This document shows positions 34,561 to 45,561 of a stretch of 64,000 nucleotides of DNA, piece after piece. Under the pieces are notes generated by a model. It was given only the letters and a program-made list of their open reading frames with translations. It had not been told where the DNA came from and did no database searches. The position numbers and the translations under genes are program-made. Each line of letters opens with the position of its first letter. Positions within the stretch are counted from its first letter, which is position 1. The stretch is from Dolomedes plantarius (Eukaryota; Arthropoda; Arachnida; Araneae; Dolomedidae): NCBI GenBank assembly GCA_907164885.2, contig OU015490.1:219171391-219235390 (forward strand), in the 5' to 3' direction.

Positions 34561-35571
34561 CAAGGTCTGACAATAAAGTTCGGTGAATAGTCCTGTAACA
34601 TTAACGTAGATAAAATATTAACGAAAGTTACCTTACTGTCCTTCGAAATAGTCACCTCCCATAACTATGCACCGCTGACATCTGCTATACATGCTCTGGA
34701 AACTTTGCAAGAAGTTTTCTTTTGGGATGGAGTTCAAAAGCCTCTTCACGTTTCGTTGGATGTCAGGAATATCGCCAAATCTCTTTCCTTTCAAAGCGAG
34801 TTTGAGTTGTGGGAATAGGAAGAAGTATAGAGGATTGAGATCTGGCGAGTATGGTGGATGTTCAATTTGCACCACCCCATTTTTTTGCCAGGAACTGTTT
34901 GACGATATTGGCTGTGTGAGGGCGAGCATTGTCGTGAACAAAAAAACCATGAACCTTGCTGTGCATACTGGGGTCGTACCCTGCGTAGACCGTTTCATGA
35001 AACGGGTCAAAATTTCAATGTACCCTTCAGTATTCATAGCCGTTCCCTCAGGTAGAAATTCCTTGTGGATAATGCCTTAACTATCAAAAAGGTGATGACC
35101 ATCGTTTTGATGCGTTATTTTTCTGCTCTGACCTTTTTCCGATGAGGTGATGTGGGAGAACGCCATTCCATGCTTTGCCGTTTCGTTTCAGGGTCGTACC
35201 TGAGACACCAGGACTCATCCTCAGTGACAATACAGTTCAAGAAGTTTGGTGTCGCACCCGCCGTTTCGACAAAATCCAGTGAAGCCGCTAAACGTGCCTG
35301 CTTGTGATCGTCATCCAAGTGATGTGGCACAAGACGACAACACGTTTATCTCATCCCTAAATTCTGGGTAACGATTTGTCGCATGGAAAAAACGCACTAA
35401 ACAAGCACTTTTTAAAACAAATCTTACACGGAACACAAACGACGCTCAACTGAACAACGGTGGGGGCAGATGGTCAACACCTACCGCTACGCAGGTGCAT
35501 CGTTTTGTTTCGCCAGTGTTGCCAGATCGGCCGTTCTGACTTCATTCACCGAACTTTATTGTCAGAGGTTG
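34561..35571 (-). mobile_element. mariner (DD34D-type), N-terminally deleted
   Basis: Inverted ends caaggtctgacaataaagtt (left) and, mirrored, caacctctgacaataaagtt, both followed by cggtgaat. TA stands at 34559-34560 and 35572-35573. Its 1011 bp compare with about 1.3 kb for a full mariner. It is inserted in the DUF4817-type element. Confidence 0.92.
34633..35330 (-). pseudogene. mariner transposase, N-terminal domain missing, frameshifted
   Basis: The first recognisable part is MPHHLDDDHKQARLAASLDF, leading to the first catalytic Asp in VTEDESWCLRYDPETKR. After frame changes HDNARPHTANIVK is readable in a different frame from its surroundings, followed by VQIEHPPYSPDLNPLYFFLF and GGDYFEGQ. 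The third catalytic Asp (NPLDF in relatives) is Tyr here. The roughly 120-residue DNA-binding domain is absent. Wording is typical of arthropod mariners related to the SETMAR transposase domain. Confidence 0.88.
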
Positions 35572-36145
35572 TATAATCGTTGTTCTTAAAGATAGTCTCA
35601 ATAACGAAACCACGATATTCGCATGACCAACTCATGGTGTCTACTGATAACTATAAAATCCACCCGAACTGTTGTCACCTACCGCATAGTCCTAGCGCCA
35701 TTACTCCATTACTAGTGACCTTCAGAAATGTGAGAGTCCATTTTGCCGCAACCTGCATTAATATATGTGTAATGTAAATGAGGTTGCAATGAACCAATGT
35801 GGAGTTTACTCAAGCTGACCAACTGTTATGGAAACATGACCGAAAGTTTTTAAATGTAAACGCTTTTAATTCTATCACGAAATGATTGCGAAAAGTGTAA
35901 ACTTTAGGAAACTGTATTCAATAATGTCTGTTAAAATATGCTAAATTAAAAATTTCATCCATACAAATTTCAATGTAAGACAGGCATAAAAGATAAAGAA
36001 ATGGAAAATATTATTTTATTAATTAAATATTTAAACTCGGATACTTATTCACTGGTTTTATTTCTAATTTATATTTTAATAAACATGAAAACCTGAATGC
36101 ATAATTTCTTTGTTCTTAATTTATTAAACAGTACAGAAACTAAAG

Positions 36146-36312
36146 CATTTAACCACGAATCTAATGCATCTAAATGAATCTCAATCACAACGAACTTAAG
36201 TATTTAACCATGAATCTAATGTATGTAAATGAATCTGAATCACAACGAACTTAAGTATTTAACCATGAATCTAATGTATGTAAATGAATCTGAATCACAA
36301 AGAATCTAAATG
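36146..36312. repeat. about 63-bp tandem repeat, nearly three copies
   Basis: accatgaatctaatgtatgt, aaatgaatctgaatcacaac and gaacttaagtatttaa repeat in order. The second and third copies are almost identical and the first is slightly diverged. Confidence 0.85.
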
Positions 36313-36399
36313 TAAATTGTAAATGAATTGTAACTGTAACTGTAAACAAGTCTAAATGTCATTGTAAATTAATGGAATCAAAATTTAATTATTAATCAG

Positions 36400-37392
36400 T
36401 TTGAAAGACGGGTTAAATGTGCTAAGTTCAAAAGACCTATATACACTAGTTCAATATGCGAAACAGAACAGTGGAAGAAAGGGAGATGTGAGTGAAACAG
36501 ACGGACGAGTATTGAAGCGGATTGTGACTTGCAAAAATAAAACAACTGCAACTGAATTGACCATAAGAGCTCGATCTGCATCTACCAGCTCCCGTATCAG
36601 CCATTATTGGTAGGAGAAAACTTCACAAACAAAACATTTACGGATGAGTAACAATTCCCAAGCCACTTGTAACAGATGTGAATGCAGAACGTCGTCCACG
36701 ATGGTGCCCCGAACACAAATCCTGGTCAAGTGATATGTGAAAGAATGTCGTGTGGTCAGAATAATCATCGGTACCATTGTTCCCACAAAAGGACGTGCGC
36801 ACTACTGGAAAACATCCAAACAAATATATGATCCTGATTGTCTCGTGAAAACTATCAGTCATGAAGACGGACCTGACACGGTTTGGGCTGTTATCTCAGA
36901 GTTTTCAGCAAGTCCTAGTGTCACCCTAAAAGAAAAATAAACTGGGAAGTACTATGTCGAACATTTTGCCAACCAGGTTCATCCTATGATGGAAAAATAT
37001 ATTTCCAGTTGAAGAGGGTGCTTCCCAGGATGATAACGCTCCTGTCCATTCAGCCAACCCTGTCAAATTGTGGCTTGACGAACATGAAAACAGAGGCAAA
37101 CATGTTACCTAATCCCAACAGTCCCCGATTTCAATATTATCGAAACACTGTGATTTGTTTGAGAGAATTGATCCAAGTATCGATATCCAACAACACAAAC
37201 TGTACATTAACTTTCCCGATTTCTCCATGACGAGTGGTATAATACTCCGTTAACAACTATTCACGTCTTGTACAAATCTGTTCCTAGGCGAATTCAGGCT
37301 GTATTACTTGTCAAAAACGTTCCTGCTCCATAATAATAAAATATTTCATGTTATTCCTTTGTGTTTCCATTATTTTGATAACCACCTGTATA
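36400..37392 (+). pseudogene. Tc1-like transposase relic, heavily decayed
   Basis: Pieces in order and in several frames: ETDGRVLKRIVTCKNKTTAT (second helix-turn-helix), PTKGRAHYWKTSKQIYDPDC, a TGKYYVEHFANQVHPMMEKY block, and QDDNAP and LDEHEN pieces in the second-Asp region. The end of the element is probably the tattttgataaccacctgta string at about 37371-37390. No open frame remains and the left terminus is not recognised. It is the oldest-looking member of the four-element cluster here. Confidence 0.7.
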
Positions 37393-37408
37393 TATATATA
37401 TATATATA

Positions 37409-38608
37409 CACTCAAGAGCCAAAACATTATGACCACCCCTACATTTTGCAATGAATTCGCCTGGATGACGTGGAAGGCACGTGATCAGGTGGAAGTGGTA
37501 TTTAACTGCTGCTGGAGAGTCTGAAGAATCATTCTTTCACTTACTTCTGTGTGTGATGGGAAAGGCTGCGGATCTAAGCGACTTTGATAGAGGGCAGATT
37601 GTAATGGCTCGAAGGCTCGGAACAAGTATTTCCGAAACTGCACGACTCGTGGGTTGTTCACGACCTACAGTTGTTAGTACTTATGCAAAGTGGATGAATT
37701 ACGGTGAAACCAGCAGTAGACGACATGGTGTTGGACGTCCACACGCTATCAAAGAAAAAGGTCATCGGAGACTGTATCGCAGGTGAAGCAAAACCGGAGC
37801 CAGACAGTGGCTCAGCTGACAGCCCAATACAATGCAGGGCCAAGTAGAATAGTATCGCAGCACACTGTTCAGCGGACACTGTTGGATATGGGGCTACGCA
37901 GCTAACGTCCCACTCGTGTGCCTTTGCTGACCAAGCGTCATCGCCAACTGCGCCTGCGCTGGGCCCGGGAACATCGCGACTGGTCCATGGATCAGTGGGA
38001 GAGAGTTGCCTGGTCAGATGAATCACGGTTTGTAATTCATCACGCCAATGGCCGTGTCAGGATACGCCGTCTTCCAGGCGAACTGTTGCTCCCTCAATGT
38101 ACAGTAAGTCATACATAGGCCGGTGGTGGTGGTATTATGCTTTGGGGGACGTTCTCTTGGGCGTCTCTGGGACCCGTGGTTGTGGTAGAGCAGACCATGA
38201 ATGCTACAGGGTATCTGAACATTATTGCGGACCAGTTGCACCCTTACATGGCTGGAAATGGAATGTTCCAACAGGACAACGCCCCGTGTCACAAGGCTAA
38301 AATTGTGTTGGAGTGGTTCCAGGAACATGATGCTGAATTCCAGTTAATGTCCTGGCCGCCTAACTCACAGGATCTCAATCCGATAGAACACATTTCAGAT
38401 GTCATGGGACGGCAGCTCAGAGTTCACAGACCACCAATTCGCAATATCTCGGATTTGCGTGACTGTTGCTTAAACACCTAGTACAATCTGTCTCCGGCCA
38501 TCTACCAAGGACTTGTAGCATCTATTCCAAGGCGGGTTGAAGCTGTGTTGTTCGCTGAAGGTGGGCCAACTCGTTATTGACAGGTGGTCATAATGTTTTG
38601 GCTCTTGA

Positions 38609-38611
<3 letters not shown>
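37409..38611 (+). mobile_element. Tc1-like element X (36-residue D-E spacing)
   Basis: Ends cactcaagagccaaaacatt and its exact mirror, followed by atgaccacc. TA microsatellite stands on both sides, so the duplication is masked. 1203 bp. A shortened copy of the same family lies inverted at 39910-40512. Confidence 0.93.
37556..38580 (+). pseudogene. Tc1-like transposase, stops and frameshifts
   Basis: It starts [20 protein letters not shown], with the helix-turn-helix [20 protein letters not shown] and a GVGRPHA linker. After a broken stretch near 37780-37910 it resumes with LTKRHRQLRLRWAREHRDWS, VAWSDESRFVIHH, MLWGTFSW, FQQDNAPCHKAKIV, SQDLNPIEHIS and ends EGGPTRY. I count 36 residues between the second Asp and the Glu, as described for the DD36E (Incomer) group. 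The first broken part carries stop codons at the end of RRLYRR and in the following 100 bp; a further TAG follows CTVSHT. Confidence 0.88.
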
Positions 38612-38612
<1 letters not shown>

Positions 38613-38667
<55 letters not shown>

Positions 38668-38668
38668 C
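38613..38668. repeat. TA microsatellite between Tc1-like elements
   Basis: About 50 bp of TA separates element X from element Y. Similar TA runs stand at 37391-37408, 39887-39909 and 40512-40530, at every junction of the cluster. Confidence 0.95.
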
Positions 38669-38671
38669 ATA

Positions 38672-39887
38672 CACTATCTACCAATAAGTATTTGGTCAGA
38701 TGCAAATGACGATATCTGCGGTGCTGATATACGTCCTGCCCTCCACCGTGAAATGTCGTGTAGGAAACAACATTGGCATTAGTCGCATGCAAGATGCCAC
38801 GAAGTGCAGAGACATCTGATTTCGAGAAAGGTGTAATTGTCGGGTATCACAGAAATGGCCGATCTATAAGGGACGTATCTAGTCAGCTGAATTACCCAAA
38901 ATCGACCGTGGCTTATGTGATTCAGAAGTGGAAGGTGAGCGGCGATTGTCGGAATGTGTCCCGAGTCTGAAGACCCACGAAACTGTGAGATATAGACCGA
39001 TGGCTGATGTCCTGAGAAATTCGGAAGAACCGCACCCAAACAATGATCCACATACTCTAGGAGTTTCAACAGGCATCCGGGAGTGTTGTTTTGATGAGTA
39101 CCATCGGTGAGGAAGCACATCTACTTGGTTTTCATGGTCGTGCTGCCGCTCACAAGCCTTTGGTCACAAAGTCCAACCGCGCTGCTCGATTAATGTGGTG
39201 CAAACACGTCGAAAGTGGACCGCAGATCAGTGTAAACGTGTTCTCTGGAGCGACGAATCAAGGTTCCCTCTCTACCGTTCGGATGGCAGGGTCCGCGACT
39301 GACGCCTGCCTTGAGAACGCCTCCTGTCAGAATGCATTGTGCCCAAAGTAAAATTCGGTGGAGGTGGGATTATGGTCTAGGGATGTTTCTCCTGGTATGG
39401 ACTGGGACCCTTGATCCCAATTCATGGCAAGCTCAACGCCGATACCTACTGCACTAATTTGGATGACAGTGGGCATCCTACATTTTGGCAGTTTTACGGG
39501 TTGGACCCATGTTACTTCCAGGACGACAACGTCAGCTGTCATGTTGCGAGGTCCACGATGGATTGGTATGGTGACAATGGAGTTAACAGAATGGACTGGC
39601 CTGCCCAGAACTCAGACCTGAACCCTATGGAGAACTTCTGAGACAAGTTGGATCGCCGAGTTAAGGGGTGCAACACCCGTCCAAAATCGGTGAAGGAGCT
39701 TACATGTCTTCTCCAAGCCGAGTGGAAGAAAATACCACTAGCCGTCGTACAAGGACTTGTGGAAAGCATTCCCCGGAGGGTTGAGGCTGCAATTGCCTCT
39801 TGTGGAGGCTCTACTAACTATTGAATATGAATAAATTTTGTTTTTCTTTTCTGTCACAGGTGTCAAAATACTTAATGGTAAATAGTA
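38672..39887 (+). mobile_element. Tc1-like element Y
   Basis: The left end cactatctaccaataagtat is mirrored imperfectly by tatttaccattaagtatttt at the right. TA stands on the left at 38670-38671, and the right end runs into TA repeats. About 1.2 kb. Confidence 0.85.
38794..39824 (+). pseudogene. Tc1-like transposase (DD34E), degenerate
   Basis: It starts MPRSAETSDFEKGVIVGYHR with the helix-turn-helix SIRDVSSQLNYPKSTVAYVI. Later pieces are VLWSDESRFPLYRSDGRVR, a GGIMV-GCFSW block, CYFQDDNVSCHVARSTMDWY and MDWPAQNSDLNPMENF, ending SCGGSTNY. I count 34 residues between the second Asp and the Glu. Several stops and frame changes (after VSRV near 38967, at GRVRD near 39303, at MENF near 39640) disable it. 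Confidence 0.85.
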
Positions 39888-39909
39888 TATATATATATAT
39901 ATATATATA

Positions 39910-40512
39910 CACTCAAGAGCCAAAACATTATGACCACCTGTCAATATCGAGTTGCCCACCTTTGGCGCGCAACACATCTTCAACCCGCCTTGGCATGGAT
40001 GCCACAAGTCCTTGGTAGATGGCCGGAGACAGATTGTACCAGATGTTTAGGCAACGGTCACGCAAATCCGAGATATTGCGAATTGGTGGTCTTTGAACTC
40101 TGAGCTGCCGTCCCATGATGGCTCCGGTTTTACTTCAACTGCGATACAGTCTCCGACGACCTTTTTCTTTGATAGCGTGTGGACGTCCAACACCATGTCG
40201 TCTACTGCTGGTTTCACCGTCATTCATCCACTTTGCATAAGTACTAACAACTGTAGGTCGTGAACAACCCACGAGTCGTGCAGTTTCGGAAATACTTGTT
40301 CCGAGCCTTCGAGCCATTACAATCTGCCCTCTATCAAAGTCGCTTAGATCCGCAGCCTTTCCCATCACACACAGAAGTAAGTGAAAGAATGATTCTTCAG
40401 ACTCTCCAGCAGCAGTTAAATACCACTTCCACCTGATCACGTGCCTTCCACGTCATCCAGGCGAATTCATTGCAAAATGTAGGGGTGGTCATAATGTTTT
40501 GGCTCTTGAGTA
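39910..40512 (-). mobile_element. Tc1-like element X, internally deleted inverted copy
   Basis: It has the same ends as 37409-38611 (cactcaagagccaaaacatt mirrored) in opposite orientation. It keeps [20 protein letters not shown] from the minus-strand start at 40375, and at the other side GRQLRVQRPPIRNISDLRDR and YQGLVASMPRRVEDVL, but lacks the whole catalytic centre, about 600 bp. The outermost right base pair is degenerate (gagta instead of gagtgta). Confidence 0.9.
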
Positions 40513-40847
40513 TATATATATATATATATACTAGCTGAAAACCCACACTTCGCTACGGAGTACATTCAAATTAAATACAACGGTCAATATATGCAATTAA
40601 TGCCAAAAAAAATATATATATTTATAATAAATACGACGATCAATATATACAATTGATGTAGAAAAAAATATATATATTTATAAAAAAATAGTAAGGGATA
40701 TTTTTATAGACAAAATAATGTCCAATCGTCTGCCGCATTATCAAGAAAAAAAATATTTTTTGTCTATTTAGTTGTTATACACGTGACGATAAATTTATTT
40801 AAAGTACCAGAAAAAGAAATCACGTGATCAGCATTTAATAAATTAAA

Positions 40848-42661
40848 CTAGCTAAGTGTCAACCCGATGTGTTGCATTTTCGATTTAAAATGAAATGGTT
40901 TTATTTCTTAAAGATTGAAAACCGTTTAATCACTTTTAAAAATACATTAGAATTTTTAAAAAACAAAATAATGATTTAAAATTCTCTTTTTCAAATTTTC
41001 GTTTTTGGCTTTTGAAATAATTCTTTCAAATTTCCGTTTTAAAATTTTGCTTTTTAAACAAAGAAAGAAGCTCATTCAATAGGGCAGTGTCTCGCAGCAT
41101 ATCACATCCCAACTCTTGCAGATTTTACTTCTTGTTTGGCGAGGAGTGGCAAAACATTGCATAATTTAACATGGCGTTCAATGAACATTCTTATAGCTTG
41201 TTGAGTAAAATGCTCTCAGATTACGCAAAGTCTTTAGATGCAGTATCTAAATAAAGGTATATCACTAAATTGAACATTCAGGTACAGCCCGGAAAGGTTT
41301 ATTCAGTATGTGACCCGTATTTATTGACAGAGGAAGACTGGAGTTACGATACAAGACGCTAGCCTGAAGTAACTTATCCTGATATCTATACATATCTGAA
41401 CATAATAATAATAATTATCAACGAAAGAATGACTATATTCTCTTAAACCTTGCGAAATATTAAAACAAAAGTGTTAAAATACCTGTTACATACAACTAAT
41501 ATGAGGAATTTTATAAATAAACTTAAATTATTTAACTCAAAATGAAGGTATTGTCCAAAAACACATGCAAACGCATAGGAACTGCTTCTGTTTTCTGCCA
41601 CCCGATAATGACGTCATCTATAGCAGAAGAAAACTGACGTAGGCAGTAACGTTGCGACGTTTCGCCTTATTAGAAAAAAATTCTATAGGTTTTAACTTCT
41701 CCTTTCCTGAAACTAAAATTATTTCTGGTACTTTAAAATTATTTCTGGATTTCAATTATTAAATAAATGACTCGTTCTCAACTATTTTGGCATTTGGTTA
41801 TTTTCCTTTTGGCAACATGGCGGAATGTAAACATTGCATCTCATGGGGCAAAAATTGCTTAAAAAAATAGAATGACAGTTCTGATGAATTAAAAATTGGT
41901 GGCGGAAGAATCCTCATCACTTCCTCATTAATTAGAAACAAATTTCACGAATTTGCTGGAATTATTAGTAAGTAAAATAATAAGTCGAAAAATTACGAAC
42001 TCGGCATTCAAGTTACATTAAGATACAATGGCGATCGCAGTGCGGGAAATTTCAAAAGTGAGTTTTGTAAGTACGCTTTTTTAGAATGATAACATTTTTT
42101 CTATTAAATGTATTTGGTATATTTTTGAAGCTGAACATCTATAAAATACCGATAAATCGTAAAATTGACATTAATAGGTGCAGAAAACCGAAATATTTGT
42201 CCATCAAAATTGTCGATTTCGTGAAATTCGGAAAACTGCTTTGGGGAAAAAGCTTCGTTTGCAGTGAAAAACATTTTTAACTTTTTGAATATGTGCATAT
42301 GCTTAAAGATGAAGAGTTGTAGAACACATGGAAATAAAAAATTTGTCGACTGGTGGGCGGAAAAGTTTAATTTTGCATGCATGAAAATAGTGGAAATTTG
42401 CGAAACGGAAAGGAGCTGGCCCACCCGGAATGACATGTTTCTATTGTCCACTTCTTTTGAGTTCGGCGGTTTTAATTGAATAATTTAAAAAGTTTAAAGT
42501 TTTGAAAGTTGAGGATGGTACCAGTGCACGCGTCTCGTCCGACCGCGTCCATCGGTACCAGTCGCGATATCCTGCTATGCTCGGTTCGCGAGATTAGCCC
42601 GTCCCCGTGTCTGCTAACTAACAAACTAACATTTGTTTACCTTCAGCTGTTATTATATAGA
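40848..42661 (-). mobile_element. Helitron family B copy B1
   Basis: On the minus strand it begins TCTATATAATAACAGCTGAA (42661 downward) and ends AACCCGATGT... in mirrored form with CTAG at 40848-40851. It is 1814 bp. It lacks about 1.1 kb present in B2. There is no target duplication; the flanks are A on one side and T on the other. The terminal words GCAACACATCGGGTTG allow only a short CAAC/GTTG hairpin before CTAG. A tgacgtca palindrome lies at about 41610. Confidence 0.75.
42104..42451 (-). CDS. hypothetical ORF in Helitron B1
   Basis: 115 codons, starting MDNRNMSFRVGQLLSVSQIS, close to the 5' (TC) end of B1 and in the forward direction of the element. B2 carries a matching frame of 118 codons, and the difference is an in-frame nine-base change (FIFKHMH versus FICTFSKHMH). 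I do not recognise the protein; it has no Rep or helicase motif. It may be a captured fragment or chance openness. The opposite strand is also partly open here, which weakens the coding case. Confidence 0.2.
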   Translation of the reverse strand: MDNRNMSFRVGQLLSVSQISTIFMHAKLNFSAHQSTNFLFPCVLQLFIFKHMHIFKKLKMFFTANEAFSPKQFSEFHEIDNFDGQIFRFSAPINVNFTIYRYFIDVQLQKYTKYI

Positions 42662-45561
42662 CTAGCTGAGTGGCAACCCGATGTGTTGCATTTTCGATTT
42701 AAAATAAAATGGTTTTATTTCTTAAAGATTGATAACTGTTTAATCACTTAAGAATACAGAATTTTTAAAAAACGAAATGATGATTTAAATTTCCCTTTTT
42801 CAAATTTTGGTTTTTGGCTTTTGAAATAATTCTTTCAAATTTCCGTTTTCAAATTTTGCTTTTTAAACAAAAAAAAGAAGCTCCTTCAATAAGGCAATGT
42901 GTCTACCTAAAACTTTCGCCTGGTATTTACTAACAACATCCTTCACACTGAAAATGGCCGCCATCATAAATCTCGTAACAATTTACAATCAAAAAACTTT
43001 CAAACTAATCCAAGCAACAACAAAAAACGATTAAATACCCATAATTAGTCAAAATAAATCACGTGATACATCCGTCACGAAATAATCACATGATAAAAAC
43101 GTCACGAATTTACAGGAGTCAGAACGTTGGCGCCTTAACCGCCTCAACTTTTGCCAAATTTTGTCAAAATCGCATGGTTACCACGCCATACACAAAATCG
43201 CCAAACTTGGCAGGGCGGTGCGTCTGCGAAAGCTGTACCAATTAGTTCTGGTACTTTAAAATTATTTCTGGATTTCAGTTATTAAATGACTCGTGCTCAA
43301 CTAATAATTTTTCCTTTCGGCAACATGGCCGAAGGTAAATATTAAATCTCACGGGGGAAAAAGTTCTTAAAAAATAGAAAGACAGGGAAGAGTTCCGTAT
43401 CCTGTGCCGCTTGGCGCTATTTGGCTCGGTTTCTGATTTTTTTCGCGTTTGGAGAAAAACTCAGAATAATGCAACCTACCTAAGCGACGCCATTTTTTCG
43501 GCGGCACTTAGGCTTACGGTATCCGACTATCTACGGAGAACTTAAAAAATACTTCCGTCAATTTCTGTCTTATTTTTCGAAGGGGTATAAACACAAAAAA
43601 CACTAAAATGATGAAAAAATAGACCATGACTGTGCAACTTTTAACGAAATTTATGAATTTGAGTCGAAATTCATCAAATTTTTACAAAAACGGCTCTACC
43701 TCTGAAAAAAATATGCATATAACAAATTCTTTTTGTAATATGTACATAAGTACCTCCTGAGTGTAAGGAACTAAAAGCTAATCGATATCGCGAAACCTAA
43801 AAAAATTACAGATCATTATATGCAATTACATGTAAAATTTTAGTAATTTCAAATGAGATTTTCTATAAATGCAGCTATAAATCAACAAATAAAATACATA
43901 GAACTAAATCTGTAGTTCATTGAATTCTAAATATTAACAAAAACATACGTGAAAAATTTCATTGACATATCACAACATTTATTTGCATTTTTTATGAAAA
44001 ATGAGTTCTTCAGAAAACATAATTAAATTTTTCAACTTGTATTGAAATTATAGCTGCTGCTGACCTTTAAATCGCTCTCATTTCATTTCTAATGAACATT
44101 CTTACAGCTTGTTGAATAAAATGGTCTCAGATTACGCAAAGTCTTTAGATACGGTATCTAAACAAAGGTATATCACTAAATTAAACATTCAGGTACAGCC
44201 CTGAAAGGTTTATTCAGTATGTGACCCGTATTTATTGACAGAGGAAGACTGGAGTTACGATACAAGACGCTGGCCTGAAGTAACTTATCCTGATATCTAT
44301 ACATCTCAACATAATAATAATCAATCTCATTATATTCTCTTAAACCTTGCGAAATATTAAAAAAAAGTATTAAGATACCTGTTACATACAACTAATATGA
44401 GGAATTTTATAAATAAACTTAAATTATTTAACTCAAAATGAAGGTATTGTCCAAAAACACATGCAAACGCATAGGAACTGCTTCTGTTTTTTGCCACCCG
44501 ATAATGACGTCATCTATAGCAGAAGAAAACTGACGTAGGCAGTAACGTTGCGACGTTTCGCCTTATTAGAAAAAAATTCTATAGGTTTTAACTTCTCCTT
44601 TCCTGAAACTAAAATTATTTCTGGTACTTTAAAATTATTTCTGGATTTCAATTATTAAATAAATGACTCGTTCTCAACTATTTTGGCATTTGGTTATTTT
44701 CCTTTTGGCAACATGGCGGAATGTAAACATTACATCTCATGGGGCGAAAAAGGGCTTAAAAAAATAGAATGACAGTTCTCAGGAATTCAAAATTGGTGGC
44801 GGAAGAATCCTCATCACTTCCTCATTAATTTGAAACAAATTTCACGAATTTGCTGGAATTATTAGTGAGTAAAATAATAAGTCGAAAAATTACAAACTCC
44901 CCATTCAGTTACATTAAAATACTATGGCGATGGCGGGGAGAAATTTCAAAAGTGAGTTTTGTAAGTACGTTTTTTTTGAATGATAACATTTTTTCTATTA
45001 AATGTATTTGGTATATTTTTGAAGCTGAACACCTAGGCAATGCTGATAAATTAAAAAATTGACATTAATAAGTGCAGAAAACCGAAATAATTGTCCATAA
45101 AAATTGTCGATTTCGTGAAATTCGGAAAACTGCTTTGGGGAAAAAGCTTCGTTTGCAGTGAAAAACATTTTCAACTTTTTAAAAATGTGCATATGCTTTG
45201 AAAATGTGCAGATGAAGAGTTGTAGAACACATGGAAATAAAAAATTTGCCGACTGGTGGGCGGAAAAGTTTAATTTTGCATGCATGAAAATAGTGGAAAT
45301 TTGCGAAACGGAAAGGAGCTGGCCCACCCGGAATGACATGTTTCTATAACCCACTTCTTTTGAGTTCGCCGGTTTTAATTGAATAATTTAAAAAGTTTAA
45401 AGTTTTGAAAGTTGAGGATGGTACCAGTGCACGCGTCTCGTCCGACCGCGTCCATCGGTACCAGTCGCGATATCTTGCTATGCTCGGTTCGCGAGATTAG
45501 CCCGTCCCCGTTTTCTGCTAACAAACTAACATTTGTTTACCTTCAGCTGTTATTATATAGA
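42662..45561 (-). mobile_element. Helitron family B copy B2, longer form
   Basis: It follows B1 with no spacer: CTAG at 42662-42665 and TCTATATAATAACAGCTGAA mirrored at the far end (45561). 2900 bp, with about 1.1 kb (roughly 42925-44080) absent from B1. Beyond that the two copies are nearly identical, including the gaagactggagttacgatac, cgtaggcagtaacgttgcga and gcgcgtctcgtccg-type blocks. It has no Helitron Rep/helicase gene. Confidence 0.75.
44998..45354 (-). CDS. hypothetical ORF in Helitron B2
   Basis: 118 codons, starting MGYRNMSFRVGQLLSVSQIS, the counterpart of the 115-codon frame in B1. It ends with the same LQKYTKYI as B1. Substitutions are scattered (for example QSTN to QSAN) and the length change keeps the frame. 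No family recognised. Confidence 0.2.
   Translation of the reverse strand: MGYRNMSFRVGQLLSVSQISTIFMHAKLNFSAHQSANFLFPCVLQLFICTFSKHMHIFKKLKMFFTANEAFSPKQFSEFHEIDNFYGQLFRFSALINVNFLIYQHCLGVQLQKYTKYI

Larger units (their letters stand above)
34159..35635 (-). pseudogene. DUF4817-domain transposase, deleted and interrupted
   Basis: Reading on the minus strand, MSWSCEYRGFVIETIFKNND stands before the mariner insertion and continues after it with TSTQRAFRTRFELYANNVVN and AKKTILRW, then (after a shift) RPRNIGTSENLQRVCKSAIR and EAVAAVSPEVTNRGMENFM. The first parts are the N-terminal DUF4817 helix-turn-helix region. The last is the C-terminal end of the same protein type, so the central DDE domain has been deleted. 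This arrangement is common in arthropod Tc1/mariner-related repeats. The continuity across the mariner proves that the mariner inserted into an already shortened or still decaying gene. The far C-terminus is degenerate. Confidence 0.75.
33856..35755 (-). mobile_element. DUF4817-type transposon split by a mariner
   Basis: Imperfect inverted ends: caaggtgtgacagaatggac with tctcacacttc on the left, and mirrored gcaggttgcggcaaaatgga with ctctcacatttc on the right. Without the inserted mariner (34561-35571) and its TA duplication it is about 0.9 kb, too short for a full member. The left side abuts the end of the 250-bp array. Confidence 0.7.

Noticed and set aside
38470..38792. Minus-strand frames with YIYIYI runs near the Tc1-like cluster
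   Set aside because: They read through TA microsatellite and antisense transposase sequence.
41605..41620. tgacgtca palindrome in Helitron B considered as a CRE promoter
   Set aside because: An isolated 8-bp motif inside a non-coding mobile element, without a start site or gene, is too weak.
42264..42479. Plus-strand frame in Helitron B with VCSEKHF just upstream, considered as a THAP domain
   Set aside because: The paired Cys at the start and the other fixed THAP residues are missing, and the matching words fall in different frames.
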